A stretch of 64,000 bases of DNA, from positions 1,798,001-1,862,000 of the forward strand of contig NC_016460.1 of assembly GCF_000226115.1 (NCBI RefSeq), given 5' to 3'. Of the stretch, positions 1-11,794 are shown piece after piece. The notes under the pieces are model-generated. The model had not been told where the DNA came from. It was given only the letters and a program-made list of their open reading frames with translations, and made no database searches. Within the stretch, counting starts at the first letter, position 1. Each line of letters starts with the position of its first letter. Position numbers and translations under genes: made by a program. Source of the stretch: Thermothielavioides terrestris NRRL 8126. Lineage: Eukaryota; Ascomycota; Sordariomycetes; Sordariales; Chaetomiaceae.

Positions 1-146
1 ATCTAGGCGCATTCGATCCGAAACTGAACAGGCGATCGAGCGAAGGAACGAACATCGGATCGACCGAACGGATCGGCCGAAACATGGCGTCGTGCCTCGG
101 CCCCGCACTCACGAGCGTCGCGAACGGCTCTTGTTGAGCACGGATC

Positions 147-3100
147 ATGGACTTTCTGCCTCACCCCACATCCGGCGTCGAGCCCCTGGACATCCCCTTC
201 GTCGCCGACACGCCCTATGTCTTCGGCTCCGATTTTTGGGACTTCCCCAAGCTCCATGGCTTCGGCGACCAGTGGGCGAGTCTGCCCGCCCCGCGCCTGG
301 CGTCGCTCGCCCAGTCGTGGCTGTACTTCGGCACCATCTCCGAGTTTCTTGGCAGGCCCATCGACTACCGCGAGTTCCAGGTGTCGCGCAGCGTATCAGG
401 GAAGCCGTTGCTGCCGCTGCTGGACGAATGGCTCGCTGCCCACGCCCTTCCCGTCCACGGCGCGGCGACGCAGGATGCCGAACTCCTCGAGGAGCGGAAG
501 CAGGTGCTCTACGAGCATGTCAGATTCCTCGACGCCGTCATCCAGCTGGCTGAGGACTTTGACGGGGTCTCCCAGGGCCACGTCAAACCCATACCAACCA
601 TCATCTTGTCTGTCAAGGTGCTCTGCACCACCCTGAGGAGCGTGGTGTGGGACCTGGCCCGCGGCGACATTGAACAGACGCTCTGGCCGTGGCCGTCGCC
701 CGCCACCCGCATGCGCCGCGAAATCATCCCGGCCGCCGACTCCCCCGGGAGACAGACCCTCCGCCCCAGTGCGCAGCTGATGCTGGATGTACTGCGCCTG
801 CGCGGGTGGTGCCCGTTCTACGCGCGCAGGGTCCTCACCTCCCACAACTATGCGCTCGTTTACTACTTCACTCGCCTCTTTCGGACCTACTCCCCCGGCC
901 TCAGCCACCATGGCTGCACCGACGACGAGTGCGTCGCCGGTAATGCTGATATCTTCAGCTATGTCCCGAAGCACGCCCGGCGCGGCTGCCTTTGTCAGCC
1001 CAAGTCGGCGCCTATGGATCAAATCCGCGCCATCATTGAGGATGGCGGGATCCCCTTAGTCCGGCTGAGAGGTTCCCCCAAGACAGGGGTCAGGATTGAA
1101 GTGGCAAGGATGACGGTGAGGACACGCTTCGTGGTCGTTTCCCACGTATGGTCAGACGGAATCGGCAACGCGCACACCAACGCGCTACCCGAGTGCCAGC
1201 TGCGACGCCTCAAGGCGCACATGAGCCAACTCAAACCTTTGAGACGAAGCCGGGATCCCGATGTGGACTTCAACCTCCTCACCTCCCTCGATACAGGCTT
1301 CCAGACGGCAAGGCAAAGACGGCCCAAGTATCTGTGGATTGACGCTCTCTGTATGCCCCCCGGAGGGACGACTGCCTTTTTGAGACTCCGAGCCATCAAC
1401 AAGCTACCTGCTGTCTACCAGGCAGCCGACCGGATCTTGGTCCTGGACTCGACACTAGAGCGAACGTCGATGGTGGACTCCGACAGCCTCGAACTGTTTG
1501 CGAGGTTTTCGGTTAGCCCTTGGATGGGGAGGTGCTGGACGTTCCAAGAGGCGGCCTTGGCCTCGGCGTGTGAGGTTCAATGTTCGGACGGGACATTTGA
1601 CGCCTTCTCACCACAAATAAAACAGAAGTTCGCTGCATCGCCTGCAACGGTTCCACGGCTCCAGGCTGCTTGGCTAGAAGCAGCCACTGCTCCTGCGACC
1701 TGGATCAGTAGGAAGCTATCTCGGAAGTCGCGGACGGAGCCGATGCAGCTGCTCGGCGGCGGGTCATCATCGATGGGCGCTGATAGCAGCACCGCCATCA
1801 TGGCGAGCCTCACGCGGTCGCTCAGCGAGGAGTTTCGGTCCACGTTCGCGAACGGCGTCAAACCGAGCAGGAGCGCCATTGGCGAGGGGAAGCTGGCCCC
1901 AGATTTCTGCACGCTCTTCGTCCAGGTCTGGAATGAGTTGAGCAAGAGGGCAACGACGGTGCCGGGAGACATGCATATCATAATGGCGAGCTTGCTCGGT
2001 TTCCACACGGAACCCATTATGAGGCTGCCTAAGTTAGCAGACCGCATGTCGTGCATTTTGCGGAGCATGGATGGGATTCCCGTCTCCCTGCTCTTCAATC
2101 TCGACGGCCCGAGGCATAACCCGACGAGGAATCATCGGGACCGCTGGCTGCCGCTCTATCCTTCGAGGCAAAGGCTGGCTTTCGGGTCACCCTTTACTAA
2201 TCTGCGTTGCATCAACGACGATCTACACCTCCCCAACAATACTGTGAGTCGACAGAAAGTCGCTGTCCTCGTCTGCAGCGGCGAGACCGACCCCTTTTCG
2301 AGTTGCACATTCACGCTGCGCGATACGACCACTGGAGAGCAGTACGCTGTGACGGTTCACCGACAAGAGGGCGAGATGGATGAATTTGCGACACCGGAGA
2401 TCGGTCCGTACGTCATCGCCATCCAACTGGAGCCGGAGCTGGGCCACAGACCGGACGGCCATATTGACGGTCTGGATGCGGTGCCCAGAACGTTTGCAGG
2501 GGCGTTACTCCGTGTCCGCAGAGTTGTCACGAACGTTAGGAGGCTCTATTACCACGCCCTCGAGTCGGAATACGATAAGTCGTTCGAGTTGATCGAGGAT
2601 GAAGCGTATGGTGACCGTGACTTGGAGACAGCGAGCAAGCGAACGACAAATTATCTGGATGGCAACCTTGCGGCGGCCTTCTCATCACACCTCCGAGGCA
2701 TCCTGCGGACGGTCTACGATTGCCCGTTGACGATCTCCTGTGTGCCCGATGCGGGAGAACCTATTCGCTCACCACTGAAGGAGGGGCCAACATTGCTAGC
2801 TCAACCACTTCCCGAGACCTGGCAAGTGGTCATTGAGCGAGGTTAGTCTCTTCCACTGGTGTGCACCATCCTTGCTTCCTTTGCTAACCCCATGCTGCAG
2901 AGCCGCCAACGTATCCTGTCCCACTCCCCTCGCGGCCATCCTTCGCCGAAGCCATCACGCCCGTTTCGGCTTACCTGACTGTCACTGCCCTCGATGGGCT
3001 GGTCGCTAGCGGCTGCGTCGGTCTCGCCATCGCCATCTGCGCAACCATGTTCTTCCGGCTCGCCACAATCGCGAGAGCCACGATTATCGCCAAACTGATA

Positions 3101-3565
3101 CTACACTCCCTGTTTCTCATCCAAATGTTCATCTTCTCCGGCATCGAGGTGCGTCTGATATGGGACGTGCTGCACCTCGCCCTGGTGGCGCTCTACGCCT
3201 TCTCGCGCGTCATCACGACAGGCGCTTCGAGAATGGACGTGCTCGACTGGTCCTTCATCGCGTGGGCATTTCTCGGGCACACAGTTGACTTCGTTGCGCG
3301 GCTGTCTATCCTGTGGTTTGTGGTTCCTGCGTTGTTTAAGAAGCATCTGGCCTCGTTTGACAGCGATGCGTTCCGGGACCAGGGGCGTGGAAACGGGTCG
3401 AGCAGGCACGGGATGGCGAATTGGTATCATCGGGCACGGCTGAAACTACGGGGGCGGTTCGGGCGACCCGCGGGGTACCAGGAACAACAGGTTGACTCGG
3501 ATGGCATGCCTGGCTTTGGGCGCTTGGAGCAGCATTTGCTGGGGGATATGGAAGGGCAAGTATAA
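147..3565 (+). CDS. HET-domain protein with C-terminal membrane segments
   Basis: Two exons, 147-2841 and 2901-3565 (intron 2842-2900, 59 nt, with TGCTAAC before the CAG acceptor), give 1119 aa. The middle of the protein carries heterokaryon-incompatibility (HET) signatures: VVVSHVWSDG, YLWIDALCMP, AINKLPAVYQAADRILVLD and WMGRCWTFQEA. A Cys/His-containing stretch (HHGCTDDEC ... GCLCQP) precedes them, as in many HET proteins. The second exon encodes about four hydrophobic helices, including AIAICATMFF and IAKLILHSLFLIQMFIF, so the C-terminus is probably membrane-anchored. HET proteins act in non-self recognition and programmed cell death after incompatible hyphal fusion; the partner here is unknown. 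The ATG at 147 is the first in frame. Without splicing the ORF would stop at 2846 and lose the membrane block. HET call strong; allorecognition role inferred. Confidence 0.85.
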
Positions 3566-4472
3566 AGGTGTTTAGGTTCTGGGCTGGTGTCGATGGGTGG
3601 ATTGATATCTTGGATACCAATGGGAAGCAGCTTGTTTGTGGTATTGGCGTTGTCTTGTGTTGTCTTTGTATACCCGCCGAGCGAGTTGCCAGTTTTGCGC
3701 AACCACTTTAATGTATGTATGTACATAGACACGCGATAACTATCTACATGACATCGCAGCGTTTTAGCGATGCGAGACCTAACAATCTTTTCGCCATCAC
3801 AGGACCAATGTTGTGCTAGAAGGCATTAAAAGAGTGTATTTTCCAAGTGCCTCGCCTGGCATTCACCACAGCCAGCTTCTCCCTCTCATGCACGCCGTGC
3901 GAATCAGGGTTTTGTTTCCCGTTGGAATGCGAATGCTGCGCTATGCTCCGCCAAGTGCAAAAAAAAGGGGTATGCGTCAGGGGTGTGGAGTGTGCATATG
4001 ATGACAGGATCATGACAACAACATCAACAACATCAAGAAATAGCAGGACAAAAAACAGGAATATGCAATCTCCCTCAGAAAGCACAACAACAACAACAAG
4101 GGGAATACACAATCCCACGGTATCATCATGCTTTCCCACCGCATGTCGGGTCCATCATTCAGTTCATTCCGCTCATTTCCCTTTCTTCTTCTTCCTTGTC
4201 TAGTCGCGCATGTCGTCAGGAACGGGTGTCAACTTGCTGGTTGGAACCTTTGCCTTCTGTTTTCGACTTGGATTCGACCTCGGTTTCGACTCGACGGTTA
4301 CTTCAACTTCAAGACTTGGGATTCGACCTCGGCTCCGGATAAGCAGCGAACACGTGTGACGAGGATGGATGATCACGTCTCTCCGGAGTTAGCCTGGGGT
4401 ATAGCCTGCCTTCCCAATTCACCTCCGGCGGCGACCGGTACGCCTGCCTCGCAGCCCAGCCACCCCTACTAT
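3566..4472. other. intergenic, convergent gene ends
   Basis: Lies between the 3' ends of two convergent genes. I see no coding signal, only CAA/ACA-rich simple sequence near 4015-4100. The long plus-strand frame entering from the right (4128-5333) is a shadow of the minus-strand gene. Confidence 0.6.
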
Positions 4473-6770
4473 TTAACCGCCCCAGCCGAGAGTATCCAGC
4501 AGCGTCTTGGCCTCCATGCTGCTGAACCCGGCGACGCCGAGGGCGCGGACCTGGCTGCTGCCGCGGAGCGCAGCCAGGCCGCCGGCGATCTTCCAGGCCT
4601 CCTCCTCGCTGATGACGAACAGGAAGCGCTTGCCCTCCTGGTCGCGGATCGTGGCGCGCAGCAGGTGCAGGCCCCTGCCCTTGCCCTCCTCGCTGTTGCT
4701 GCTGCTGCCGCCGCCGGCCGCCGAACCGGCGGCAGTGTTCCCGCGGCGACAGGCGCCGCCGCACACCCTGCCGAGCTCGTCGATGTAGGCGACGGCCTCC
4801 TCGCCGAGCATGGTCTTGGTGGCGCCGCGCTCGGCGGCGCGGCGGGCGCTCTGGGGCATGGTCTTGAAGAAGGGGTGGTTGGTGGGGACGGAGCCCGGGG
4901 TGTTGCCGGCGGCGGCGGTGACGGCGTGCACGGGGCACCAGACCTCGACCAGCTTGAGGGTCCAGGCCTTGACGTCCCACTCGCGCTGGGCGACGCCGCG
5001 CACGTCGTCGTCGACGAACAGGCCCGCGCTGGTGACGCGCAGGATCAGGCCGTCCGTGACGGGGCCGACGCCCGAGACGAGCTGCGAGGCCGGCGTCTTG
5101 GAGAACTGGTTGAGGTAGCCGTAGACGGCCTTGATGATGATCTTCTGCGGGTCGTTGGTCGTGTAGGGCCCGCGGGTCGAGGGCGGCGGGGTGGTGCGTG
5201 CGGTGGAGGCCGAGGGCGCCCACGAGGACTCGGAGAAGTCCGAGACGGACTTCTTGCGGGCGGTGGGCTTCTTGGGCTTGTCGTAGGGCCGGTACGAGTA
5301 GGTGTCTTCGGTGCCGGTGGCGGAGGTTGTTGATTTTGTCGGAGACGGCGCTGGCTTGGTAGGGGACGGCGGTGGCTTCGTCGGGGACGGTGGGCTCTGG
5401 AAGGGAGCGGGTTTGGGTGGTGGCGGAGTGGACGCGGCCTGAGACGGGGCTACGCTGGGCGGCTTCCCATTCGGCCACATGCTCGTCTTCTCGCCGACTG
5501 ACGAGAAGGCGTAGGTGGTGCTTTTGCGCTCGGTTTGTGCCTTTTCCTTTTCTTCCTGCTCCTTGCGGAGCCGCGCTGCACGCTCTTCGTACTCCTTGCG
5601 CTCCCGCTCCCGGGCAGCCTGCCGTTCTCTTTCCGCCCGTGCCCGTTCTTCTTCCCGCTTTCGGGCTTCTTCCTGAAGTTTGGCTTCCCGCTCCCTGGCC
5701 TCCCGTTCCCTGGCCTCGCGCTCCTTCGCCTCCCTTTCTGCCTTCTCTCGCAACTCCTTCTCGATCTTCTCACGCACTTCCCGTTCGATTCGCTCCTTTT
5801 CTTTGGCCTCCTGCTCTTGCCGTAGCTTCTCTTTCATCTCTCGTTCTCTCGCTTCCCTTTCCCGCCTCTCACGTTCCCTGGCCTCGCGCTCGCGCAACTC
5901 GCGTAGTCGTCGAGCGGTTTCCTCTTTCTTCTTGGCTTCGGCCTCCTTGGCCTTGCGTTCCTCCTCTCTTCGCCGCATTTCCTCCCTCGCCTTCTCCCAG
6001 GCGCCCTTGGGGGGCTCGGTTTTCGCCGAAGTCGGGCCAGGCGGAGGAGGCGCCTGCGGTTGTGGCTTCGGCTCCTCAGTTTTTGGCTCTTGGGGTTTTG
6101 GCTGCGGCTTGGGCTCTGGTTGGGCTTCGGGCTGCGGAGGAGGAGGAGGAGGAGGAGGAGGAGGTGGAGGCTGTGGTTGTGGTTCGGCATGTTGTTGCTG
6201 TCTTGGCTGCTCTTGCTGCCACGATTGATACGCGCCCGCTCCACCATCCCTCGGAGCGTCTTGTTGGGGCGGGGGAGGAGGGGGAGGTGGTGGAGGAGGG
6301 GGTGGCGATTGACTTGGCGGAGGACCGCTCTGGGGCGGCGGAGTGTACCACGAATGTGCACCGCCATATCCTCCACGACCTGGCTTCCCGTGGTCTCCAG
6401 AGCCATTGCCCGCCCGATTTTGCTGGCCAGGGGTTTCGCTCTGATGGCGTCCCAGCAAAAAAGCGGCCAGACCAACACACGCCACCATGGTTGCCCACAG
6501 AAACGACCACATCCGCTCGGGGCTGCTGAACATGCTCAACAGCGCCGGAGCGGCGAGATTCAGCATGATGACGACGGCCAGGGTGCTGACAACGCCTGCG
6601 ATGAAACTGTTCCATTGTGGCTTCAACGACGGCAGGTAGAGGAACCCCGCGCCAGCTGAGTGTTCCGGTATGATGAACACATCGTACCTCCCTGGCGGAA
6701 GACCGGAGCCACCAGCCGTCGTCCTGGGGTTCTCTCCATGCGGAGGCGGAGGCGGCGGTGCCTGGCTCAT
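4473..6770 (-). CDS. proline-rich, coiled-coil membrane protein, unknown function
   Basis: Single exon, 765 aa, ATG at 6770. In order: a Pro-rich N-terminus; two hydrophobic segments near residues 50-110 (FIAGVVSTLAVVIMLNLAAP and FLWATMVACVGLAAFLLG); Pro/Gln-rich tracts with runs of ten or more Pro; a long charged Glu/Arg/Lys heptad region (about residues 250-420, e.g. EREAREREAREREAKLQEEA) expected to form a single alpha-helix or coiled coil; a Ser/Pro/Thr-rich linker; and a compact, less biased C-terminal domain (about 560-765; DGLILRVTSAGLFVDDDVRG, QREWDVKAWTLKLVEVW). The C-terminal domain resembles an uncharacterised domain of filamentous ascomycetes. No enzyme motif is visible. A membrane-anchored scaffold is a guess. 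The low-complexity parts produce long shadow frames on the other strand. Confidence 0.75.
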   Translation of the reverse strand: MSQAPPPPPPHGENPRTTAGGSGLPPGRYDVFIIPEHSAGAGFLYLPSLKPQWNSFIAGVVSTLAVVIMLNLAAPALLSMFSSPERMWSFLWATMVACVGLAAFLLGRHQSETPGQQNRAGNGSGDHGKPGRGGYGGAHSWYTPPPQSGPPPSQSPPPPPPPPPPPPPQQDAPRDGGAGAYQSWQQEQPRQQQHAEPQPQPPPPPPPPPPPPQPEAQPEPKPQPKPQEPKTEEPKPQPQAPPPPGPTSAKTEPPKGAWEKAREEMRRREEERKAKEAEAKKKEETARRLRELREREARERERREREAREREMKEKLRQEQEAKEKERIEREVREKIEKELREKAEREAKEREAREREAREREAKLQEEARKREEERARAERERQAARERERKEYEERAARLRKEQEEKEKAQTERKSTTYAFSSVGEKTSMWPNGKPPSVAPSQAASTPPPPKPAPFQSPPSPTKPPPSPTKPAPSPTKSTTSATGTEDTYSYRPYDKPKKPTARKKSVSDFSESSWAPSASTARTTPPPSTRGPYTTNDPQKIIIKAVYGYLNQFSKTPASQLVSGVGPVTDGLILRVTSAGLFVDDDVRGVAQREWDVKAWTLKLVEVWCPVHAVTAAAGNTPGSVPTNHPFFKTMPQSARRAAERGATKTMLGEEAVAYIDELGRVCGGACRRGNTAAGSAAGGGSSSNSEEGKGRGLHLLRATIRDQEGKRFLFVISEEEAWKIAGGLAALRGSSQVRALGVAGFSSMEAKTLLDTLGWGG

Positions 6771-9607
6771 GGTGATTGAGGGGCCAGTCGGCCCTAGAAC
6801 TGGTTGGGGCTGTCTCGAGTTGTTGAAGAGTCGTGAGAATTAGCTGGGTATCAAGTGGTAACGCAGCAGCGGAAATCGAACTCTAGTGGTATCTCAAAGC
6901 AGTCTTCGGCATCGTGAGGTCATGACAAAACTACGTACGCGATGACTCGTTGGTTAGCATCCGGCGCAAACACGGTTCTCATGGCATTTGCGCCGATTTG
7001 ACAAACGGCTGCGGCACACTTCTCTGCGACTCTGCGACTCTGCGAGCTTGGGAGGGGACTCACCATGAGAACAAGAAGAGGAAACAAAAATGAAAGACAC
7101 CAAACGCCAAACGCAACACAAAAAGCCGCAACGGTATTCGATCAATTGCGCTCCGCGGGCAACTGACCAAGTTGCCGCAGGCTGTGTCTCGCCCGTTGCG
7201 AGGTGTGCCGGTGCTCGGAAAGTCGTTCGACCCTTGTCCTTCCCAGCCCCGCGATTTTGATCGGTAACGTTACTGCTATTGCTGTCGTCCAGGTCTTTTG
7301 TCGTCTGAAGCGGTGCCCAGCGACTGCAGCCGCAGCATTGAAGTCGTGTCGCAATGTCTCCCGATTAAGGGTCCTTCCTGTACTGTGTAGGTAGTTTTCT
7401 TGAAGAATGGCTTGCGCAAGCGAGGGTGGCCTCTCTGGAAAAATCCAGGCAACGGCCCCTTGTTCTGTTTACTTTCGGCAGCTTTTGGCCAAATGGCAGA
7501 AGGTTGCTTGGTCGTGGCGCACGGCCCCATCTGCAGCCCAACCATTTATTCTTCCCTCCCGCGCATCCCGCGCCAGCAGTGCCCGGTGTGCCGGCCCCTC
7601 CCGCCTTGTCATTCCTGGGATGATAGGGTCGCACAGCAGGGTCTTGCGAACGGATCACTGCAATTGCAGAATAACTGGTACTCTCTTCTTCATCCGGCTG
7701 GAGCAAAATTCACATCACTATTCATGGTTCTTGGGCCTCGACAGATCCCGAAATATATCTGTACAGCAGCTTTGTTCCTTGCGAGCCCTGCGCTCCGGAA
7801 GGGAGCACCCAGGACGGGCTCGGGAAGCTCCACCGTGTTAGTCAACCGCAGGACCCTGAATCTCCGAGTCGTTCATCCCAACCGTTGCGTTTTGCCCAAG
7901 GACAACAACACCGCCTTGCCAGAGAAGTGCCCGTTTGCCACAGCGACCGGCAACAGTCAGCTTCCCCTCTTTGCCCTGGGGCTCGCCACACGCGTCACTC
8001 CTCACGCCGGGCCACGCAACGATTGGCGAGCGCAAGCAGCAAAACAAAACGCGCGCAATCCCTTCCCCGCCTCCTAACTCTGTTCTCTGAGGGGCTGGTG
8101 ATGCGATGCGCCGCTCGGTGAGCTGGGGGCCGTCCAATCCACTCCAATCCGATCCACTTGCGCAAGCTCTCCACTTCGTCGACAGGCTGTGATGGCTGTG
8201 ACCGGCCCCCGGCCGCAGCGAATGAAGGACCCCAAAAGAAAAGCCCGGAGAGGCCTGCCAGCGAATCCGAATCCGCAGCACCGGGCATTCGCTCAGCGTT
8301 AGCGCGGTGTGGGGGTGCACCGGTCCCCTGTTCGTTTCCCGTTCCCCAGCCACCGGGCCCCGCTGTGCGCGCGCGCACCGGACCGGGCTGTTGCAGTGCC
8401 AATCCAGTGTGCCAAACTTGGCCACGGCGCTGATCCGATCCCGCTGTGCTGTTGGATTCCATTGCTGTCTCTTGGATTAACTTTGACGTTGGATGAGCAA
8501 GCGTTCATCATTTCCTCAACGCTGCGACAGACCCCGGTGACTAGTTAGGTGGAAGCGAGTCTCGAAGAAGTGTTCTTAATCCGAGTGTAATCCGTTGGTG
8601 AACTCGTTATTTACTCAAGGTGCTGGATTGCGTTGCCGAGCAACGTGTCGTTGCCGCCGTGGGGCGCCGCGTAGTGTCGCGTCAGACCGCCAACTCACGC
8701 ATCACCAGCCGCTGCCAATGAGCTCGCATGTGGTTGTCAGGGCAGAGGGGTTGGACGGTGAGTTCCTGGACGGCGCGCCTCGCCGATGACGGAGAAAGCT
8801 TGCTCCCTCCAATGCGAGTGGTGTCCCTCGTGTAGTTTGCCTGGTCGAAGCATACGAGCCACGTGCTCACTTTCCGGGGCAACATTGCCCGAGTATCCGG
8901 AGTTACTCATAATCCATCACTGAGAGCTTGGTCTCACAGACAATCCCTGACTGGTGGCCGTGACTCTGGTCTCCGAAAGTTTCAAAGCCCGAGTCAGCTC
9001 TCCGAAGTCCAAGGCAGATCTAGTTCCGGTTGTACATACATGGTACTGTCGGCGGGCCAGTTCCCAACATTCCTACGTACTGGACATGTGCCCCGGAAGA
9101 ATCCTCCTCCTTTGCCAGGTAGTTACGTTCATTGCTCTCCAAGAGCAGGTAAAATACATGCCTAGTAGTCCCTGTATCTATCCATAAGCGCATATACCAG
9201 CATTGCTCCTCAACACCGAAGCACCGTCGCCAATTGCCGTCCGTTCCCGCCCTGATCCTCCCCCAGTTAACGCCATAGTGCTTGCGCCCCCCAGAGCCTC
9301 AGTTTGGAGGCTGGACCAGCAGCATTCCCAAGTCCACCGCCCAGGCCAATGCCTCCGACACCTTGATGAGCACCCATTCAAGCACCACCACCCCCTTAAC
9401 GCCGGCCAAAACGCATCTAACCACCAGCAACAGCACGGCGTCGACCACGCCGCCTCCCGGCGCTTGTTGGTCTTCCGTCTTCTCCTCTTCTGGCTCGGCC
9501 GCGCCGGTCGTTTCCGGCGCAGCGGCACTGCTGCCACCAGAAGAGGCCGCGGACGAGGCACTGCCGTTGTGCAGATCCATCATCTCCCCGGGAGGCGGCG
9601 CTTCCCG
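6771..9607. other. long intergenic region
   Basis: 2.8 kb between the start of the coiled-coil gene and the 3' end of vam7. Several frames of 60-225 codons exist on both strands and overlap one another (e.g. 7400-8077 + and 7838-8425 -). None has a recognisable domain, a convincing splice pattern or clear coding bias. I annotate no gene; an unrecognised small gene or long UTR is possible. Confidence 0.5.
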
Positions 9608-10741
9608 TCACAGGTTCTTGACGCGCCGGTTTGCGATGGCCAGCTTGCGCTCGTGCGCGTCGACCGCCTCGTTCAGGTGGTCCAGCTGGCCGAGTTGGTA
9701 GGTGAGCTCCTCGTCGATGGCGATGGCGTTCGCCTTCAACTGCTGGACCGTCCGCCCGATCTCGTTGACCCGCTGCTCTTGCTCCGCCATCTCCTCCTTC
9801 TGCAGCTGCAGCACGCCGGCGTTGTCCAGCTCCCGCGTCCGCTCCGTCTCGGGCAGCGGCCGCCCGATCGTCCTCCCCACGGGCCTCCTGGCCATCGGGC
9901 CGTCGCGCGCGACTCCCAGCGCCGCCCTGTCGCTCTCACTCGCAACGCCCTGACTCGCGCCGCGCCCACCACCCCTCCCGCCGGACCTCAGCGCCCACTG
10001 GTCCAGCCAGGCCTTCTCCTCCTTCGCCGCGGCGATCAGATCTTTGCGCCGCCTGAGCTCCCCTTCCCCAAGCCTCCCGGCCTTCTTCATCACGTCCAGC
10101 CCGCCCGCCAGCGCAAACAGCAAGCTGCCCGCCTTGATCAGCTCCTTCTTCGCCGCCGTGCCGGCCTCCATCTGCTCGACGCTGCCCGCGGGCAGGCCCT
10201 CCCGCCTATCCATCCCCGCGCGCGCGGCCTTGAGCAGATCCTTCATCTCCTTGTGCAGATCGACCCAGGTGGCCGGGTCGCTGGCGGCAGCGAGCGTGGC
10301 GTCGCGCGGTCCGATGGCCGGCAGGCGGGCCTCGACGCTGGCGCCCGACACCGACGCTGTGGCCCCACCACCACCGCCACTACCACCACCGGGAAGGTTC
10401 AGGAAGGCGCGCCAGGCGGGGGTGTCGCGCCAGCGGCGGTCGGGGGGCTCGGCGATGGCGCGGAGGTAGCGCTCGAGGGCGGCGCGGCGCTGCTCGGTGA
10501 GGGCGGGCGACGAGACGGTGGAGCGCAGCCAGGACTTGGCGGGCAGCGGCTCGGGCGGCGGGGCGCCGGCCTGGCTGGCCAGGGCGCGGTGCAGGGCGGC
10601 GAACTCGGAGTAGCGCTTCTGCACGACGAAGGAGCGCAGCGGCATGCGCAGCGTGATGTTGTACAGCGTGTACGGCTTGGAGCCGTCCGCGGGCGTGTGC
10701 AGCGAGGTGGTGGGGATGGAGATTTCTAGCGGCGGCGCCAT
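9608..10741 (-). CDS. vam7: Vam7: PX-domain Qc-SNARE of vacuole fusion
   Basis: Single exon, 377 aa, ATG at 10741. The N-terminal PX domain (about residues 1-125) has the phosphoinositide-binding signature QKRYSEFAALHRAL, the Pro-rich loop PPPEPLPAKSWL and the following helix RRAALERYLRAI. The C-terminus is a Qc-SNARE helix (about 300-377; LQLQKEEMAEQEQRVNEIGR ... ELTYQLGQLDHLNEAVDAHE) with no transmembrane anchor. PX followed by a soluble SNARE helix is the Vam7 architecture. In yeast, Vam7 is recruited to vacuoles by PI3P and HOPS and joins the SNAREs that drive homotypic vacuole and endosome/autophagosome fusion. The central linker is Gly/Ala-rich and longer than in yeast. Domain and family calls are strong; the cellular role is taken from the family. 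Confidence 0.93.
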   Translation of the reverse strand: MAPPLEISIPTTSLHTPADGSKPYTLYNITLRMPLRSFVVQKRYSEFAALHRALASQAGAPPPEPLPAKSWLRSTVSSPALTEQRRAALERYLRAIAEPPDRRWRDTPAWRAFLNLPGGGSGGGGGATASVSGASVEARLPAIGPRDATLAAASDPATWVDLHKEMKDLLKAARAGMDRREGLPAGSVEQMEAGTAAKKELIKAGSLLFALAGGLDVMKKAGRLGEGELRRRKDLIAAAKEEKAWLDQWALRSGGRGGGRGASQGVASESDRAALGVARDGPMARRPVGRTIGRPLPETERTRELDNAGVLQLQKEEMAEQEQRVNEIGRTVQQLKANAIAIDEELTYQLGQLDHLNEAVDAHERKLAIANRRVKNL

Positions 10742-11316
10742 GTTGCGTGTGTGTGGGTATGGATGGATCTCTCCTCTCGGTGTGTCTGTCCTCCCTCTCT
10801 CGCGCGCGCTCGCTCCCCCGGCGATTGGGAGTCAATGTTCGGAGTAGGGGGTGGATTGGTGCGAGTTCGAACCGACGGGACCGGGAGGGGAGAGTAAAGG
10901 TCCGTTTACGCGGCTGTGACGCACACTTCCAGAGGTAGGCCGTGGATGCTGGGTTGGTCCCCTTTCCGGATGACCGTCCAGCAGGCGCGCGCTTACTGCT
11001 CGGCGGTGTACTGGAGCTTTAAACAAGTGAAAGACTGCGAGAATTGGAAGACAGCAAAAATCAACGGGTATCTCGCGAGTTGTGCAAATGCAGAGGGAAA
11101 AGACGAAATGCGGACGGTGTGAAGCTGGTGATAGGTTGATGATGCTCGGTGCCTGGCAGAAGCCTGGGCACGAGGTCTCCTCTGGTGTCATCGCCTGCCG
11201 AATCGGGCCGGGCCGGGCCTGGACTGACTGATTGCCAGGCGGGTGGGGCCTCGCAGCGCCAGCTCCACTTGACCAGGCCTTGCTACACTCCACTACCTTC
11301 AACCACGGAGACGGGG
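10742..11316. other. vam7 promoter and left flank of the element block
   Basis: Non-coding as far as I can see. It contains CT-rich sequence just upstream of the vam7 ATG (10790-10815), typical of fungal promoters, and runs up to the GGGG target duplication (11313-11316) of the outer LTR element. Confidence 0.55.
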
Positions 11317-11440
11317 TGTAGAAGGAAGGATGGACCACTGGAAGGAAGGAGCATATTGGTGGGGCACCAGGTATTTAGCTACGCCCGGCTTAGCCACCAC
11401 ACCTTAGGAAAAACAACCCACATCCTACCCACCGTTTTCA
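11317..11440 (+). repeat. left LTR of outer element
   Basis: 124 bp, TG...CA ends. It appears identical to 23264-23387. Confidence 0.8.
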
Positions 11441-11458
11441 TGGTGCCCAATAACAGGA
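11441..11458 (+). other. putative primer-binding site of outer element
   Basis: TGGTGCCCAATAACAGG starts at the first base after the left LTR. TGG is the complement of the tRNA CCA end. The tRNA was not identified. Confidence 0.5.
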
Positions 11459-11794
11459 TGGGTGGCACCATTCTACCCAGTGGGCTCGTCGCCTTCGTCG
11501 TTGTTTTCTAGCCCTCTATCTTCCGGTCTGGGCCCCGGCATTTATTTGTTTGTTTTCTGGTGGCATTGCCTGGTGGCTTTGCCCGTAGCCCTTCTACGCT
11601 CCGGTCTGGGTCGTGGTTATAGAGGTCCCGCCAAGACTAATTTCGGAGGTTGCCGCTTACAAGTATTTATAATCGCCACAGGGTAAGCGGGGCCGCAACG
11701 ACTTAGAGCAACATCGACAATGTACAATCGCGAAGACTCGTAGCAACAACTTTACTAAACCTCAACCAAATCGAAAAAAAAGAAAACGAAGTTA

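Noticed and set aside
4128..5333. 401-codon plus-strand ORF
   Set aside because: It is the complement of the coiled-coil gene's C-terminal coding region; Ala/Gly/Asp-rich composition is typical of a shadow frame in GC-rich coding DNA.
7400..8077. 225-codon ORF in the 6.8-9.6 kb gap
   Set aside because: Overlapped by comparable frames on the other strand; no domain, no splice support, mixed composition.
9203..10729. 508-codon plus-strand ORF
   Set aside because: It overlaps vam7 antisense almost fully; vam7 has complete PX and SNARE motifs, and the antisense product is low-complexity.
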